Assembly: GCF_000184685.1 (NCBI RefSeq)
Contig: NC_014830.1
Location: forward strand, 1 to 64,000
DNA length: 64,000 nt
Reading direction: 5' to 3'
DNA from: Intrasporangium calvum DSM 43043
GTDB lineage: Bacteria > Actinomycetota > Actinomycetes > Actinomycetales > Dermatophilaceae
Translations under genes and position numbers: made by a program
In this document: piece by piece, positions 55,690 to 64,000 of the stretch
Position numbering within the stretch: the stretch's first letter is position 1
Layout: each line of letters starts with the position of its first letter
Notes under the pieces: generated by a model
Seen by the model: only the letters and a program-made list of their open reading frames with translations
What the model was told of the DNA's origin: nothing
The model's database searches: none

Positions 55690-57110
55690 GAGCCCAGCTT
55701 GCCCGGGTTGAGGATCCCGGCAGGGTCGAAGGCCGTCTTGATCCGCTGCAGCAGCGCCATCTGCACCGGGCCCAAGCGGGCCGCGAGCCAGGGGCGCTTG
55801 GCCGCGCCGACCCCGTGCTCACCGGTGATCGTGCCACCCAGGGCCATCGCGGCGTGGAAGATCTCGTCGAAGGCCGCCTCCGCACGGTGGCGGGCATCGC
55901 CGTCGTCGGGGTCGAACACGATCGTGGGGTGGAGGTTCCCGTCCCCCGCATGGCCGAACGTCGCGCACGTGACGGAGTGCTTCGTGGCGATGGCGTCGAT
56001 CGTCTCCACCATCTCGGCGAGGCGGGGGCGGGGGACGGTGACGTCCTCGAGCATGGTGATCGGCGCGAGCCGGGCCAGGGCCGGCAACGAGCAGCGGCGC
56101 GCCGTGAGGAGCGCCTCCGACCCGGCGATGTCCTGGGCGAGGGTGACGCCACGGGCGCCGACCGCGGTGCACACGTCGGCCATCCGCTGCAACGACGAGG
56201 CGACCATCTCCTCTCCGCCGTCGTCACCGAAGAGCAGCAGGGCACCCGCCTCGCGGTCGAGGCCGAGCTGCGCGTAGTCCTCGACCGCGTTGACGCACCG
56301 GTTGTCGAGGAACTCGAGCGTCGCCGGCAGGGTGCCCTCCGCGATGATCCGGGCCACCGCCCGGCCGGCGTCGGACAGGTGGTCGAAGTAGGCCAGGCCG
56401 GTCATCGCCGTCGCCGGCATCGGCAGCAGGCCCACGGTGATCTCGGTGATCACGGCGAGGGTGCCCTCGGAGCCGGTGAGCAGCCGGGTGAGGTCGTAGC
56501 CGGCGACGTCCTTCCAGAGCCGCCCACCGGTCCGCATCACCTCGCCGGTCGGGAGGACGACCTCCAGGCCGAGGACGTAGTTGCGGGTCACGCCGTACTT
56601 CAGGCCACGCAGGCCGCCCGCGCACATGGCGACGTTGCCGGCCACGGTGGACACGGTCCGACTGCCCGGGTCGGGTGCATAGAGCAGCCCCTTGGCGGCC
56701 GCCGCCTCGGCGAGCGTCACGGTCGTCGTCCCGGCCTGGACGACGGCGAGCAGCTCGCCCTCGCTCACCTCGAGCACCCGGTTCATCCGGGTGAGGACGA
56801 GGACGATGCCGCCGTGCTCGGGGATCGTCGCGGCGGCGAGGTTGGAGCCGGCCCCGCGGGGGGTGACCGGGATGCCGCGCCGCGACGCGAGCGTCAGGAC
56901 GGCGCTCACCTCCTCGGTGGTGCCCGGCAGGACCACGGCGTCCGGGCGGGCCCGGAAGAGCGGCGTCGCGTCGCGGGAGAAGGGCTCGACGTCGCCGTCG
57001 AGGCTGAGGACGTACTGGTCACCGACGATGCCACGGAGCTCGACCAGGACGTCGGCCGGGAGTCCGCTGCCGGAGGGGTGGAGCCGGGGGGTGGTGCCCT
57101 GAGTGCTCAT
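55686..57110 (-). CDS. glcD: FAD-linked lactate/glycolate oxidase (GlcD-like)
   Basis: This 474-aa flavoprotein has a PCMH-type FAD domain (VTPRGAGSNLAAATIPEHGG, AGNVAMCAGGLRGLKYG) and a C-terminal FAD-oxidase domain with GHAGDGNLHPTIV and ITGEHGVGAAKRPW. The long open frame on this strand extends through lctP, but ATG 57110 overlaps the LctP stop and fits the family start. Together with LctP and GlcF it oxidises D-lactate or glycolate. Confidence 0.93.
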   Translation of the reverse strand: MSTQGTTPRLHPSGSGLPADVLVELRGIVGDQYVLSLDGDVEPFSRDATPLFRARPDAVVLPGTTEEVSAVLTLASRRGIPVTPRGAGSNLAAATIPEHGGIVLVLTRMNRVLEVSEGELLAVVQAGTTTVTLAEAAAAKGLLYAPDPGSRTVSTVAGNVAMCAGGLRGLKYGVTRNYVLGLEVVLPTGEVMRTGGRLWKDVAGYDLTRLLTGSEGTLAVITEITVGLLPMPATAMTGLAYFDHLSDAGRAVARIIAEGTLPATLEFLDNRCVNAVEDYAQLGLDREAGALLLFGDDGGEEMVASSLQRMADVCTAVGARGVTLAQDIAGSEALLTARRCSLPALARLAPITMLEDVTVPRPRLAEMVETIDAIATKHSVTCATFGHAGDGNLHPTIVFDPDDGDARHRAEAAFDEIFHAAMALGGTITGEHGVGAAKRPWLAARLGPVQMALLQRIKTAFDPAGILNPGKLGS

Positions 57111-58921
57111 GGCAACATCCAACCGAGAATCGGCGTCGACTGGAGGAATACGAGGACACAAAGGAAGAGGAGCAGCCCCAGGCTCCACGGCAGGACGCGC
57201 CGCAGGATGGCCGACTCCTGCCCGTCGAGCCCGGCCGAGCTGGCCGCGATGGTGAGGTTCTGCGGGCTGATCATCTTGCCGACGACGCCACCGGTCGTGT
57301 TCGCCGAGACGAGCAGGCTCTCGTTGATCCCGGCGTGCGACCCGGCCGTCGCCTGCAGCTTGGCGAAGAGGGCGTTGGCGCTCGTGTCGGAGCCGGTGAC
57401 CGCCGTGCCGATCCAGCCGAGGACCGGCGACAGGAAGGCGAAGAAGGCTCCGGTCCCGGCGATCCACGTGCCGATGGAGATCGTCTGACCGGAGAAGTTC
57501 ATGACGTAGGCCAGCGCCAGGACGCTCGCCACGGTGAGGATCGCCCACCGCAGCTTGACGACCGTGCCGGTGAAGTCGCGCACGGCCTGCCGGGCACTGA
57601 TCCGGTAGGCGATCGCGACGACGATGCCGGAGAGCAGCAGCATCGTCCCGGGGCTGGACAGCCACTGGAACGAGTAGACGGTCGAGGAGATCGGCTTGCC
57701 CGCTGCACTGAGGACGTGACCGTCGAGCCCTGGCCACGCGATCTTCTGGTCGGTGCCCGCGAGGAACGCCTTGACCGGCGGCACGAGCTTGGACACGGAG
57801 AAGACGGCGATGACGAGCAGGTAGGGGAACAGGCCCATCCAGATCCGGGCGGTGGGCAGCCGCCCGCCGTCGGACCCGGCACCCGAGGTGCCGTCCACCC
57901 GCGCCCGGGTGGCCGTGGCAGTCGTCGCGGAGCCGGCCACTGAACCGGCCACCGAACCGGCCACCGAACCGGCCACCGAGCCGGCGGGGGTGCGGCCGGC
58001 AGCGACGGCTGCGGCGTGCTCCTGGTGCCGACCGGCTTCGAGACGCTCGTGCGCCTCGCGAGCCCCGACGGGAGTCCAGACGCGGAGGAAGAGCACGGTC
58101 GCCCCCAGGCCGGCGAGCGAGGCGACGATGTCGGTCAGGGCGACGGACAGGAAGTTGGAGGTGAGGAACTGGGCCACGGCGAAGGACAGTCCGGTGACGA
58201 GGGCGGCCGGCCAGACCTCGCGAAGGCCCCGCTTGCCGTCGACGACGAGCAGGAGGAGGAGGGGGACGACGACGGCGAGGAGCGGGGCCTGCCGACCGAC
58301 GATGGCGCCGATCGTCGACTCCGGGATGCCGGTCAGCGTGGCTGCGGTGGTGATCGGGATGGCGATGGCCCCGAAGGCGACCGGCGCCGTGTTCGCGAGC
58401 AGGACCGTCCCCGCGGCCCGCAGCGGCGCGACGCCGAGGGCGATGAGCATCGTCGCCGTGATGGCCACCGGTGCGCCGAAGCCGGCGAGCGCCTCGAGCA
58501 GACCGCCGAAACAGAAGGCGATGAGGACCGCTTGGATGCGTGGGTCCTCGCTCACCATGTTGAAGGTGGCGCGAAGGTCCTCGAACCGGCCGCTGGTCAC
58601 GGTCAGCTGGTAGAGCCACAGCGCCGTGAGGACGATCCACATGATCGGGAAGACGCCGAAGACGCCGCCCTGCGTCGCCGACATCAGGGCGAGCGAGGCC
58701 GGCATCCCGTAGCCGAGGACCGCGACGAGCACGGCGGTGCCCAGGCCGGCGAGGGCGGCCACCCACGCCTGGGTCTTCAGGACCCCGAGCAGGAGGAAGA
58801 CGACGACGAGCGGGAGCAGCCCCACGAGCGCGGACAGGGCAAGGCTGCCGCCGACGGGGGCGAGGGACTGGGTGAAGTCGTCGGCCGCGAGGCCGGTGAC
58901 GATCGGGAAGGTCGCGAGCAT
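57107..58921 (-). CDS. lctP: L-lactate permease family (LctP)
   Basis: This 604-aa transporter has about 13 membrane helices, with signatures TSGRFEDLRATF, LEALAGFGAPVAITATML and SPVLGWIGTAVTGSDTSANA. ATG 58921 follows GGAGGAG. A cytoplasmic loop near residue 320 contains a four-copy AGSV repeat (12-bp units). It is the first gene of lctP-glcD-glcF; all three overlap by ATGA. Confidence 0.93.
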   Translation of the reverse strand: MLATFPIVTGLAADDFTQSLAPVGGSLALSALVGLLPLVVVFLLLGVLKTQAWVAALAGLGTAVLVAVLGYGMPASLALMSATQGGVFGVFPIMWIVLTALWLYQLTVTSGRFEDLRATFNMVSEDPRIQAVLIAFCFGGLLEALAGFGAPVAITATMLIALGVAPLRAAGTVLLANTAPVAFGAIAIPITTAATLTGIPESTIGAIVGRQAPLLAVVVPLLLLLVVDGKRGLREVWPAALVTGLSFAVAQFLTSNFLSVALTDIVASLAGLGATVLFLRVWTPVGAREAHERLEAGRHQEHAAAVAAGRTPAGSVAGSVAGSVAGSVAGSATTATATRARVDGTSGAGSDGGRLPTARIWMGLFPYLLVIAVFSVSKLVPPVKAFLAGTDQKIAWPGLDGHVLSAAGKPISSTVYSFQWLSSPGTMLLLSGIVVAIAYRISARQAVRDFTGTVVKLRWAILTVASVLALAYVMNFSGQTISIGTWIAGTGAFFAFLSPVLGWIGTAVTGSDTSANALFAKLQATAGSHAGINESLLVSANTTGGVVGKMISPQNLTIAASSAGLDGQESAILRRVLPWSLGLLLFLCVLVFLQSTPILGWMLP

Positions 58922-58996
58922 CTGGGAACTCCTCCTGGCAGCCGTCGGCACGACGACTGGTTACGGCGCTGTAAGGGAAGGTGTGCCTCTGCTGTG

Positions 58997-59013
58997 CTGT
59001 GGTAGGACCACAG
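58997..59013. promoter_or_regulatory. FadR/LldR-type operator CTGTGGT-AGG-ACCACAG
   Basis: This 17-bp palindrome matches the TGGT-N3-ACCA consensus known for FCD-domain regulators. It lies between divergent lctP and the regulator gene, so it should control both. Confidence 0.75.
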
Positions 59014-59094
59014 CGAGGTGAGGCCACCGTAGGGTGCGCCTAGGATGGCGTCAAGAGGCGGGCGGAAATGGGTGGGCGATCCGAGGAGTAAGAG

Positions 59095-59838
59095 ATGACA
59101 GGTCCGGATGAGGCCCGGGACGGCTGGGAGCCGGTGAGCCGGCCGCGCACCTACGAGCTCGTCCTCGACCGGATCGAGGAGCAGATCGCCTCAGGCCGCC
59201 TCCACGTCGGTGACCGGCTGCCGGCCGAGCGTGAGCTCGCCGCCGCCCTGGGCGTCAGCCGCGTCGCCGTCCGGGAGGCCATCCGGGTCCTCCAGGCGAT
59301 GGGCCTGATCAGCCAGGCGACCGGCTCCGGTCGCGACGCCGGCACGATCCTCACGTCCGCTCCCGCGGAGGCACTGACCCGACTCATCCGCCTCCACGTC
59401 CTCGTCGCGAGCGTCAACTCGAAGGACCTCGTCCGCGCGCGGATCACCCTCGAGCGCGAGTCCGCGGCGCTCGCCGCGACCCACGCCACGGAGCAGGATC
59501 TCCGCCACCTCGCCGAGGCGCTCGCCGACATGGAGGATCCGGCCAGCACCGTCGAGCAGTTCAACGACGCCGACACGGCCTTCCACGTCGCCATCGCCCG
59601 CGCGAGCGGCAACACGCTGGTCGCCGAGCTCACGACTGCCCTGCGCAACGCGATGCGCTCGACGCTGCTGACCCGCCTCCAGGGCCGTCCCGACTACCCC
59701 GAGGTGGCGGCACGGCTGAGTGGCGAGCACCGCCGGATCTATGACGCCATCGCGGCTCGGGACTCCCAAAAGGCCGCCGACGAGGTGGCCGCCCACATCG
59801 AGGGCTTCTACCCCGACCTTGGGTCCGATCCCGCCTGA
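59095..59838 (+). CDS. FadR-family (FCD) transcriptional regulator of lactate genes
   Basis: The product is 247 aa. An N-terminal GntR winged helix (RLPAERELAAALGVSRVAVREAI) is followed by a C-terminal FCD ligand domain with metal-binding residues in FNDADTAFHVAIARASGN and LSGEHRRIYDAI. It diverges from lctP with an operator in between and is probably a lactate-responsive repressor. Confidence 0.92.
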   Translation: MTGPDEARDGWEPVSRPRTYELVLDRIEEQIASGRLHVGDRLPAERELAAALGVSRVAVREAIRVLQAMGLISQATGSGRDAGTILTSAPAEALTRLIRLHVLVASVNSKDLVRARITLERESAALAATHATEQDLRHLAEALADMEDPASTVEQFNDADTAFHVAIARASGNTLVAELTTALRNAMRSTLLTRLQGRPDYPEVAARLSGEHRRIYDAIAARDSQKAADEVAAHIEGFYPDLGSDPA

Positions 59839-59845
59839 CATCAGG

Positions 59846-59860
59846 CCGTATGCCGCTGAG
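59846..59860. repeat. GTATGCCGC repeat, single arm
   Basis: CCGTATGCCGCTGAG lies between the convergent ends of the FadR-type regulator and the caspase gene. Confidence 0.6.
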
Positions 59861-59908
59861 TTTCCTTCGCGCGCAAGATCCCTCCCAGCCCTCCCGCCCG
59901 GGTGCGGG

Positions 59909-62113
59909 TCATTCTCGGTGGCTGACGGCCGGCCGCTCACGAGAGGGGACCGCCGCCCAGACCACGAGTCCGAGCAGGGCAAGGAGAACCACCGGCTGAG
60001 CCGGGAAGGTTTCGCCGTTGTACTGGTACTGCATGTCGGACACCGGTTGGCTCAGAGCGGTGATCGCCCAGCCGGCGAGGAAGGCGCGGGCCAAGGCGGC
60101 GGGTCTGGTGCTCGTGGCCACGGCGCCGGCGGCGAGCCACGTGACGGCCCAGACGATCATGATCGCCCCCCACGTGCTGCCCGGCCGGTCCGACAACCAG
60201 CCGGCATAGAGCATCAAGGTCACTGAACCGACCAACACGATCCCCAAGCCGACCAGTCCGCGCCGGTCTGGCAGCCCAGCCCAGGCTCCGGAGACTTGTC
60301 CGGAGCCCAACAGCGACGCCAGCGTGACGATCCCGGCTGTCACGACGAGCAGCTCGCCGGCCACGCCGAGCAGGAGTCCGGTGGGCATCGACGTGGCGTC
60401 CGTGGCGAGCATCCCGAAGGGGGTGAGCAGGCTGGTCGCGGCCACCAGGGCCACGCCGAGGCCGAGTCCCGTCGCGACCAGGCCGCGCGGTTGGTCGACG
60501 ATGACCGCGATGGCCACAACGGTCGCTGCCACGGCGACGATGAAGAGTCCCGCCGTGGGTCCGGGGAACTGGGCCTCGGCCACGCCGCCGTACACCCACG
60601 GGGCGGTGAAGCTGGCGAGGATGAGCAGGCCACCGAGAGCGGACGTGGCTGCGACCAGTCGCCGGGCCCGGCTCGAGAGCAACGGTGACTCGGTGGCGGC
60701 AGTGGACCTGGGCGGTTCGACCGCTGCCGTCGGAGCTTTCTCCACTGGTGCGGCGGCGCCGGCTGCGACCGGTGTGAGCCGCCTCTCGACCAGGGTCTCT
60801 GCCTGAGGGGTGGTCCGGACGGTCTCGTCCGACCCGGGCTCCGTTGCCTGCTCTGCAGCCCCCGCGACAGATGCGGGTGAGGCCGTCACCGGGACGACGA
60901 CTGACCCGAGCGGGCTCGTGATCGTGAGCTGACCGGCGAACGCCTCGACACCAGGGGGCAGCTCCACCGCAACCCGGCCGTCGTCTTCGACGTGCGCCTC
61001 GAGGGGCGGATCCGCCTGCACCGTGAGCTCCTGGACCAGGGCAGGCCCGTGCACCTCGACCATGCCGGTCCGCGGCTCCGACCCGACTCCGCCTCCGCCG
61101 AGGTCGATGGACACCGGCACGACGGTCATCCGAGCGGAGGCAAGGGCCGCCGCGGCGTCGTCCGCGACGGATTTCGTGTCGGTGCGGACGACGTCGCGCA
61201 GCGCCTCGAGAGCCCCGAGTGCGGCGGCCGGGTCATCGTGGAGCAAGCGGTCCCGGAGCTCGCTCACCGCTCCGCGTCGGAAGGTCGGGTTGGCCTCCTT
61301 CAGGGCGGCCGCGACGGCTTCGGGGATCGGCGCCGGACGCAGCCGGCGTCGTCGACTCCGGGCGACGTAGAGGTCGCCGGCCATCTCCACGTCCCGACCC
61401 GGGGTCTGCTTCGGGTTCTCGGCGCGGACCCGGTCGAAGACGTAGTCGTAGAGCTCATCCAGTGAGACGAGGCCGTCCTCGTCCCGGTCCGCGTCGCCGG
61501 TGCGCAGCCCCTCGACCACCGCCGACGTGAAGACTGACGGCCTGACCGTCTGGTCGGCAGCCAGAGCGGTCCCCTCGAACGCGTACTCGATGGCGCTGGA
61601 GGCGCTGATCACCGCCCGGCCCCGGCCGCCACCGAGCCGCTCGGCGGGGAAGCTGTCCATCACGTTGACCGGCCCGGCTGCTCGCACGGTGACGCCCTCA
61701 CCGAACGCGCCGCCGTAGCAGCAGTCGAGGAAGAGGACGATGCTGCGCGCCCGCGACGTCTTCATGCACCGCTGGATGAAGTCTGCGGACACCGCTGTTG
61801 AACCCAGCCGGTCCGGCCGGGTGTTCCGGGCGGCGACGAACAGCTCACCGGTGTCGCTCTTGAGGCCGTGCCCGGAGAAGTGGAGCAGGAGCAGGTCATC
61901 AGGGCGGCTGTCAGCGAAGGCGTCCTCGATCCGGCTCTGGACCTCGTACGACGGCTCGTTGTGCACGACGGTCACGGTGAACCCGCCCACCTCCGGGTCC
62001 CCCAGGACGTCGGCCAGGGCCTCGGCATCTGCTGCCGGCGCTCTGAGCTGGCCAAGGCTGGCGTGGTCGTAGGTGTCGTTCGCCACGATGAGGGCGCGCC
62101 GCGTCCCGCTCAT
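59909..62113 (-). CDS. Caspase-family peptidase with membrane C-terminus
   Basis: The product is 734 aa. Residues 1-255 are a caspase p20-like domain with catalytic His82 in HFSGHG and Cys132 in LDCCYGGAF. It carries a full EF-hand-type calcium loop (D209, D211, D213, G214, E220). A middle repeat-like helical and beta region follows, then seven to eight membrane helices from about 480. Caspases with EACC1 partners form conflict systems described by comparative genomics. The start overlaps the EACC1 gene stop. Confidence 0.88.
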   Translation of the reverse strand: MSGTRRALIVANDTYDHASLGQLRAPAADAEALADVLGDPEVGGFTVTVVHNEPSYEVQSRIEDAFADSRPDDLLLLHFSGHGLKSDTGELFVAARNTRPDRLGSTAVSADFIQRCMKTSRARSIVLFLDCCYGGAFGEGVTVRAAGPVNVMDSFPAERLGGGRGRAVISASSAIEYAFEGTALAADQTVRPSVFTSAVVEGLRTGDADRDEDGLVSLDELYDYVFDRVRAENPKQTPGRDVEMAGDLYVARSRRRRLRPAPIPEAVAAALKEANPTFRRGAVSELRDRLLHDDPAAALGALEALRDVVRTDTKSVADDAAAALASARMTVVPVSIDLGGGGVGSEPRTGMVEVHGPALVQELTVQADPPLEAHVEDDGRVAVELPPGVEAFAGQLTITSPLGSVVVPVTASPASVAGAAEQATEPGSDETVRTTPQAETLVERRLTPVAAGAAAPVEKAPTAAVEPPRSTAATESPLLSSRARRLVAATSALGGLLILASFTAPWVYGGVAEAQFPGPTAGLFIVAVAATVVAIAVIVDQPRGLVATGLGLGVALVAATSLLTPFGMLATDATSMPTGLLLGVAGELLVVTAGIVTLASLLGSGQVSGAWAGLPDRRGLVGLGIVLVGSVTLMLYAGWLSDRPGSTWGAIMIVWAVTWLAAGAVATSTRPAALARAFLAGWAITALSQPVSDMQYQYNGETFPAQPVVLLALLGLVVWAAVPSRERPAVSHRE

Positions 62114-62502
62114 GCCGACCCCTGGATCCCGTGCCGGTCGAGGAAGACCTGCAGCAGCTGATGCCGCTCGAGGTCATCGGCGTCCTCGAGCACGATGACG
62201 TCGCCGTCGATCTCGAGGCGGACCGAGCGCTCGGACGGGGCTCCGCGGCGGAGCCAGCCTCGCAGCGAGGCGAGGAGCGTGGGCAGCCCGCCGGAGCCGA
62301 GGACGGCGACGGTCAGGGCGCCGATCTCGGCCGGGCCAAGGGCGCGCGTCCCGTCCGGCGCGGCACCGGACTCCGCCGGAAGGAGGGCGACCTCGAGCGC
62401 GTCAGCGTGCCACAGCTCGTCCCGAAGCTGGCGGTGCAGGACCTCGAGACGTGCGCGGTCAGCCCCGACCTCGTCCAATGACAGCCTCAGACTCGCGTTC
62501 AC
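62110..62502 (-). CDS. EACC1-like effector-associated protein
   Basis: The product is 130 aa and matches the effector-associated constant component 1 pattern: an N-terminal beta-alpha part with RDELWHADALEVALLP, a central helical hairpin with GALTVAVLGSGGLPTLLASL, and a C-terminal VRLEIDGDVIVLEDADDLER. GTG 62502 is chosen as the start before NASLRLSL. It overlaps the caspase gene by 4 bp. It should act as adaptor between signal and caspase effector. Confidence 0.8.
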   Translation of the reverse strand: MNASLRLSLDEVGADRARLEVLHRQLRDELWHADALEVALLPAESGAAPDGTRALGPAEIGALTVAVLGSGGLPTLLASLRGWLRRGAPSERSVRLEIDGDVIVLEDADDLERHQLLQVFLDRHGIQGSA

Positions 62503-62752
62503 TGGTCCACCCCCCGGTGGTGCGCCCCCTGCACCATGAATCGTACGCGTGATGCCGGTGTCCGTCCCGGCGTTCCCTACCATTCCCTGACCATTTCCTG
62601 ACCAAACCCACAGGAACCAGATCTGGCGCATCGGCCTGACGGGGTGCGAGACTCGACGAGGCGGGTCACGCGACGTGACGCCGCCCACATTCGTAATAGA
62701 ACTTTCACCGAACCCCTCGCCAGACCCGCCAGTGCTCGGTTACACTTGGAGG

Positions 62753-62880
62753 CAGCGAAGGGTTGGGCCCGCACGAACCGCGCCCAGCCCTTCTGCATGT
62801 GCTGGCTCGCGCTGTCCCCCTGTCGGTGCGAGCCAGCTCAAGCGGAGACGGACCCGGTGCCTCAGGCACCGGGTCCGTCT
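62753..62880 (+). ncRNA. Structured small RNA, possibly 6C RNA
   Basis: It is preceded by TTACACTTG (TACACT at 62741-62746, a good -10). Three strong hairpins follow: GAAGGGTTGGGC with GCCCAGCCCTTC; GCTGGCTCGC with GCGAGCCAGC and a loop containing CCCCC; and the terminator. Two hairpins with C-rich loop sequence resemble the actinobacterial 6C RNA. That identity is a guess from recall. No ORF spans it with conservation. Confidence 0.55.
62846..62880. terminator. Terminator hairpin of the small RNA
   Basis: AGACGGACCCGGTGCC-tca-GGCACCGGGTCCGTCT has perfect 16-bp arms. It also lies downstream of the convergent minus-strand gene ending at 62924, so it may serve both. Confidence 0.85.
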
Positions 62881-62923
62881 GCTTTGCGCCACGTGCTGGG
62901 CCCGAGCCGGCCCAGCCAAGCGT

Positions 62924-63904
62924 TCAGGCCTTGGGTTTCGGCGTGCTGCCCCGCGTCTCGCTCGGCAGGGTGCCGACCGAGCCGTCGATGGCGTCGGAGC
63001 CGAGCGTCGAGTCCACCGCGGTGACCTCGCCCTCGTTGCCCCACGGCGTGGCTCCGGGCTCGTCGAGCTGCTCGTCGGCCCACGTCGAGGCCTGCTCCAC
63101 CTCCGCGTCCGTCACGAGGTCGTCGGAGGAGCGGTCCTTGGCGTCCGCCAGAGCGGCCTGACCCTTGGCGGCCAGGTCGGTCGCCTTGTCCTTGGCCTTG
63201 GCGGCGGCCCCGGTGACTGCCTCGGTGACGGCCTCCTTGGCGGTGCCCACCTTCTCGGCGGCCTTGTCCTTGAGCGAGGGGCTCGCGTCGAAGGCGGTCG
63301 AGGCGCCGGTCCCGCCCAGGCTCCCGTCCGAGGAGGTGGCCCACGGGTCGTCGGCCTGCTGCCGGCGATACGCAGCGACGGCTGCGACGGCGGCGGCACC
63401 GAGACCGATGACGATGAGCCAGGTGCGCCGGCCGTGCCGGACCGGTTTGGCGACGGCCTCGCCGCTCAGGACGCGATAGGCGTCACGCACGCGGTCACTG
63501 TGGTCCCGCGCCGACTCCCGTACATGCCTCACACGGGGTTCGTCGCGCATCCGCTCCTTGGCCTCGTCGGCGCCCTGGGCGAGGGCGGCCGAAGCCACCC
63601 CGATCGCCGCTCCCACCTTGGGCAGGAGCGAGTCGACCAACGTCGACTGGGCGGACTCGACCTTCGGCCGGGCCCGCTCTGCGAGGTCCGCGGCGACCGG
63701 GGCCGCGCGCAGCTTCGCCTCGTCGAGGGCCAGCTTGACGCGCTCAGCAGCGTCGGTCGCGACCGGCGCCGCCTGTTCGCGCATCACGGCGAGCCGCTCG
63801 CCCGCCGTGTGGCCGAGCTCGCTGGCCGTGGCCGCAGCGTGCTCCCGAGCCTCGACGACCTGCATCTTGAGCCTCTCGGATCGGGTCGGTTTCGTTCGGA
63901 ACAT
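62924..63904 (-). CDS. Helical membrane protein with Ala/Lys-rich repeats
   Basis: This 326-aa protein has a long amphipathic helical N-terminus (REHAAATASELGHTAGERLA, repeated APVATDAAERVK-like units). One membrane helix (WLIVIGLGAAAVAAVAAY, about residues 157-175) follows. The C-terminal helical part is rich in KAKDKATDLAAKGQAAL, similar to LEA/YtxH-type proteins. ATG 63904 follows AGGAGGAG. Function unknown; possibly envelope stress related. Confidence 0.7.
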   Translation of the reverse strand: MFRTKPTRSERLKMQVVEAREHAAATASELGHTAGERLAVMREQAAPVATDAAERVKLALDEAKLRAAPVAADLAERARPKVESAQSTLVDSLLPKVGAAIGVASAALAQGADEAKERMRDEPRVRHVRESARDHSDRVRDAYRVLSGEAVAKPVRHGRRTWLIVIGLGAAAVAAVAAYRRQQADDPWATSSDGSLGGTGASTAFDASPSLKDKAAEKVGTAKEAVTEAVTGAAAKAKDKATDLAAKGQAALADAKDRSSDDLVTDAEVEQASTWADEQLDEPGATPWGNEGEVTAVDSTLGSDAIDGSVGTLPSETRGSTPKPKA

Positions 63905-64000
63905 GCAACTCCTCCTAGGTCCTCTGGTCCTTACCCACCCTGAGCGCATCCGCACGTCAACGCACGACGCCGTATGCCGCCGGGCTCACTTCCACACGCC
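63905..64000. other. Window end with one GTATGCCGCC repeat
   Basis: It contains the promoter region of the preceding minus-strand gene and a CGTATGCCGCCGGGCTC repeat at 63971-63987. Confidence 0.4.

Noticed and set aside
53156..56245. A 1029-aa minus-strand frame
   Set aside because: It is Arg/Pro/Ala-rich and lies over nhaA, glcF and glcD, which have clear domains in other frames. It is typical of high-GC shadow frames.
55686..59027. A 1113-aa minus-strand frame
   Set aside because: Only the part from ATG 57110 is GlcD. The rest is the shadow of lctP, in another frame.

Overview
The window is the replication-origin region of a high-GC actinobacterial chromosome. The order dnaA, oriC, dnaN, gnd, recF, DUF721 (DciA-like), gyrB, gyrA, DUF3566, tRNA-Ile, DLW-39, tRNA-Ala is typical of Actinobacteria. 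The WhiB and DUF397 families, the high GC and the frequent GTG starts agree with this. The overall style fits Intrasporangiaceae and relatives (Janibacter, Terrabacter, Knoellia), but that placement is an inference from recall and was not searched.

Layout. 1-16.9 kb: the core replication and topology block, interrupted by an M4 metalloprotease fused to its own emfourin-type inhibitor domain and by a SigE-type sigma factor coupled to a membrane beta-propeller protein. 16,975-46,389: a 29.4 kb integrative and conjugative element inserted in the 3' half of tRNA-Ala(TGC) and bounded by a perfect 48-bp direct repeat. Its backbone runs on the minus strand: integrase, excisionase, RepSA-type initiator, WhiB protein, FtsK/TraB-type translocase, two small proteins and a Pra-like activator behind a promoter with paired operators. 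Next come a transporter/regulator cargo block and a mating-channel block (NlpC/P60 hydrolase, VirB8-like, VirB6/TrbL-like, VirB4-like ATPase, PrgI/VirB3-like, pilin-like). The right third is cargo: an IS110-family element with a candidate bridge RNA, an orphan gene with a PD-(D/E)XK-like N-terminus, an IS481-family element with a 15-bp target duplication, and a defence cluster. That cluster holds McrB, McrC, a beta-class DNA methyltransferase, a small winged-helix protein, a DUF262 protein and a nucleotidyltransferase-like protein.

46.4-64 kb: hipBA behind three phased 20-bp palindromes; a degenerate Ser/Thr-kinase-like membrane protein; DoxX; DUF5996 with a repetitive leader peptide; a hemerythrin-like protein; an NhaA-thioredoxin fusion; a lactate-utilisation operon (lctP-glcD-glcF) divergent from a FadR-type regulator with a matching operator between them; a caspase/EACC1 pair; a structured small RNA that may be 6C; and a helical membrane protein.

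How the parts work together. The origin block supplies initiator, clamp, recombination mediator and gyrase. The element can integrate and excise (Int/Xis), replicate (Rep, Pra) and probably transfer, but no relaxase is recognisable. Its cargo looks like a two-module anti-phage island: an McrBC-like restriction-modification set plus a translationally coupled DUF262-nucleotidyltransferase pair that I cannot match to a described system. Two dispersed repeat families lie between chromosomal genes: a CAGCGGCATACG palindrome-forming family and a 72-bp inverted-repeat element in two copies.
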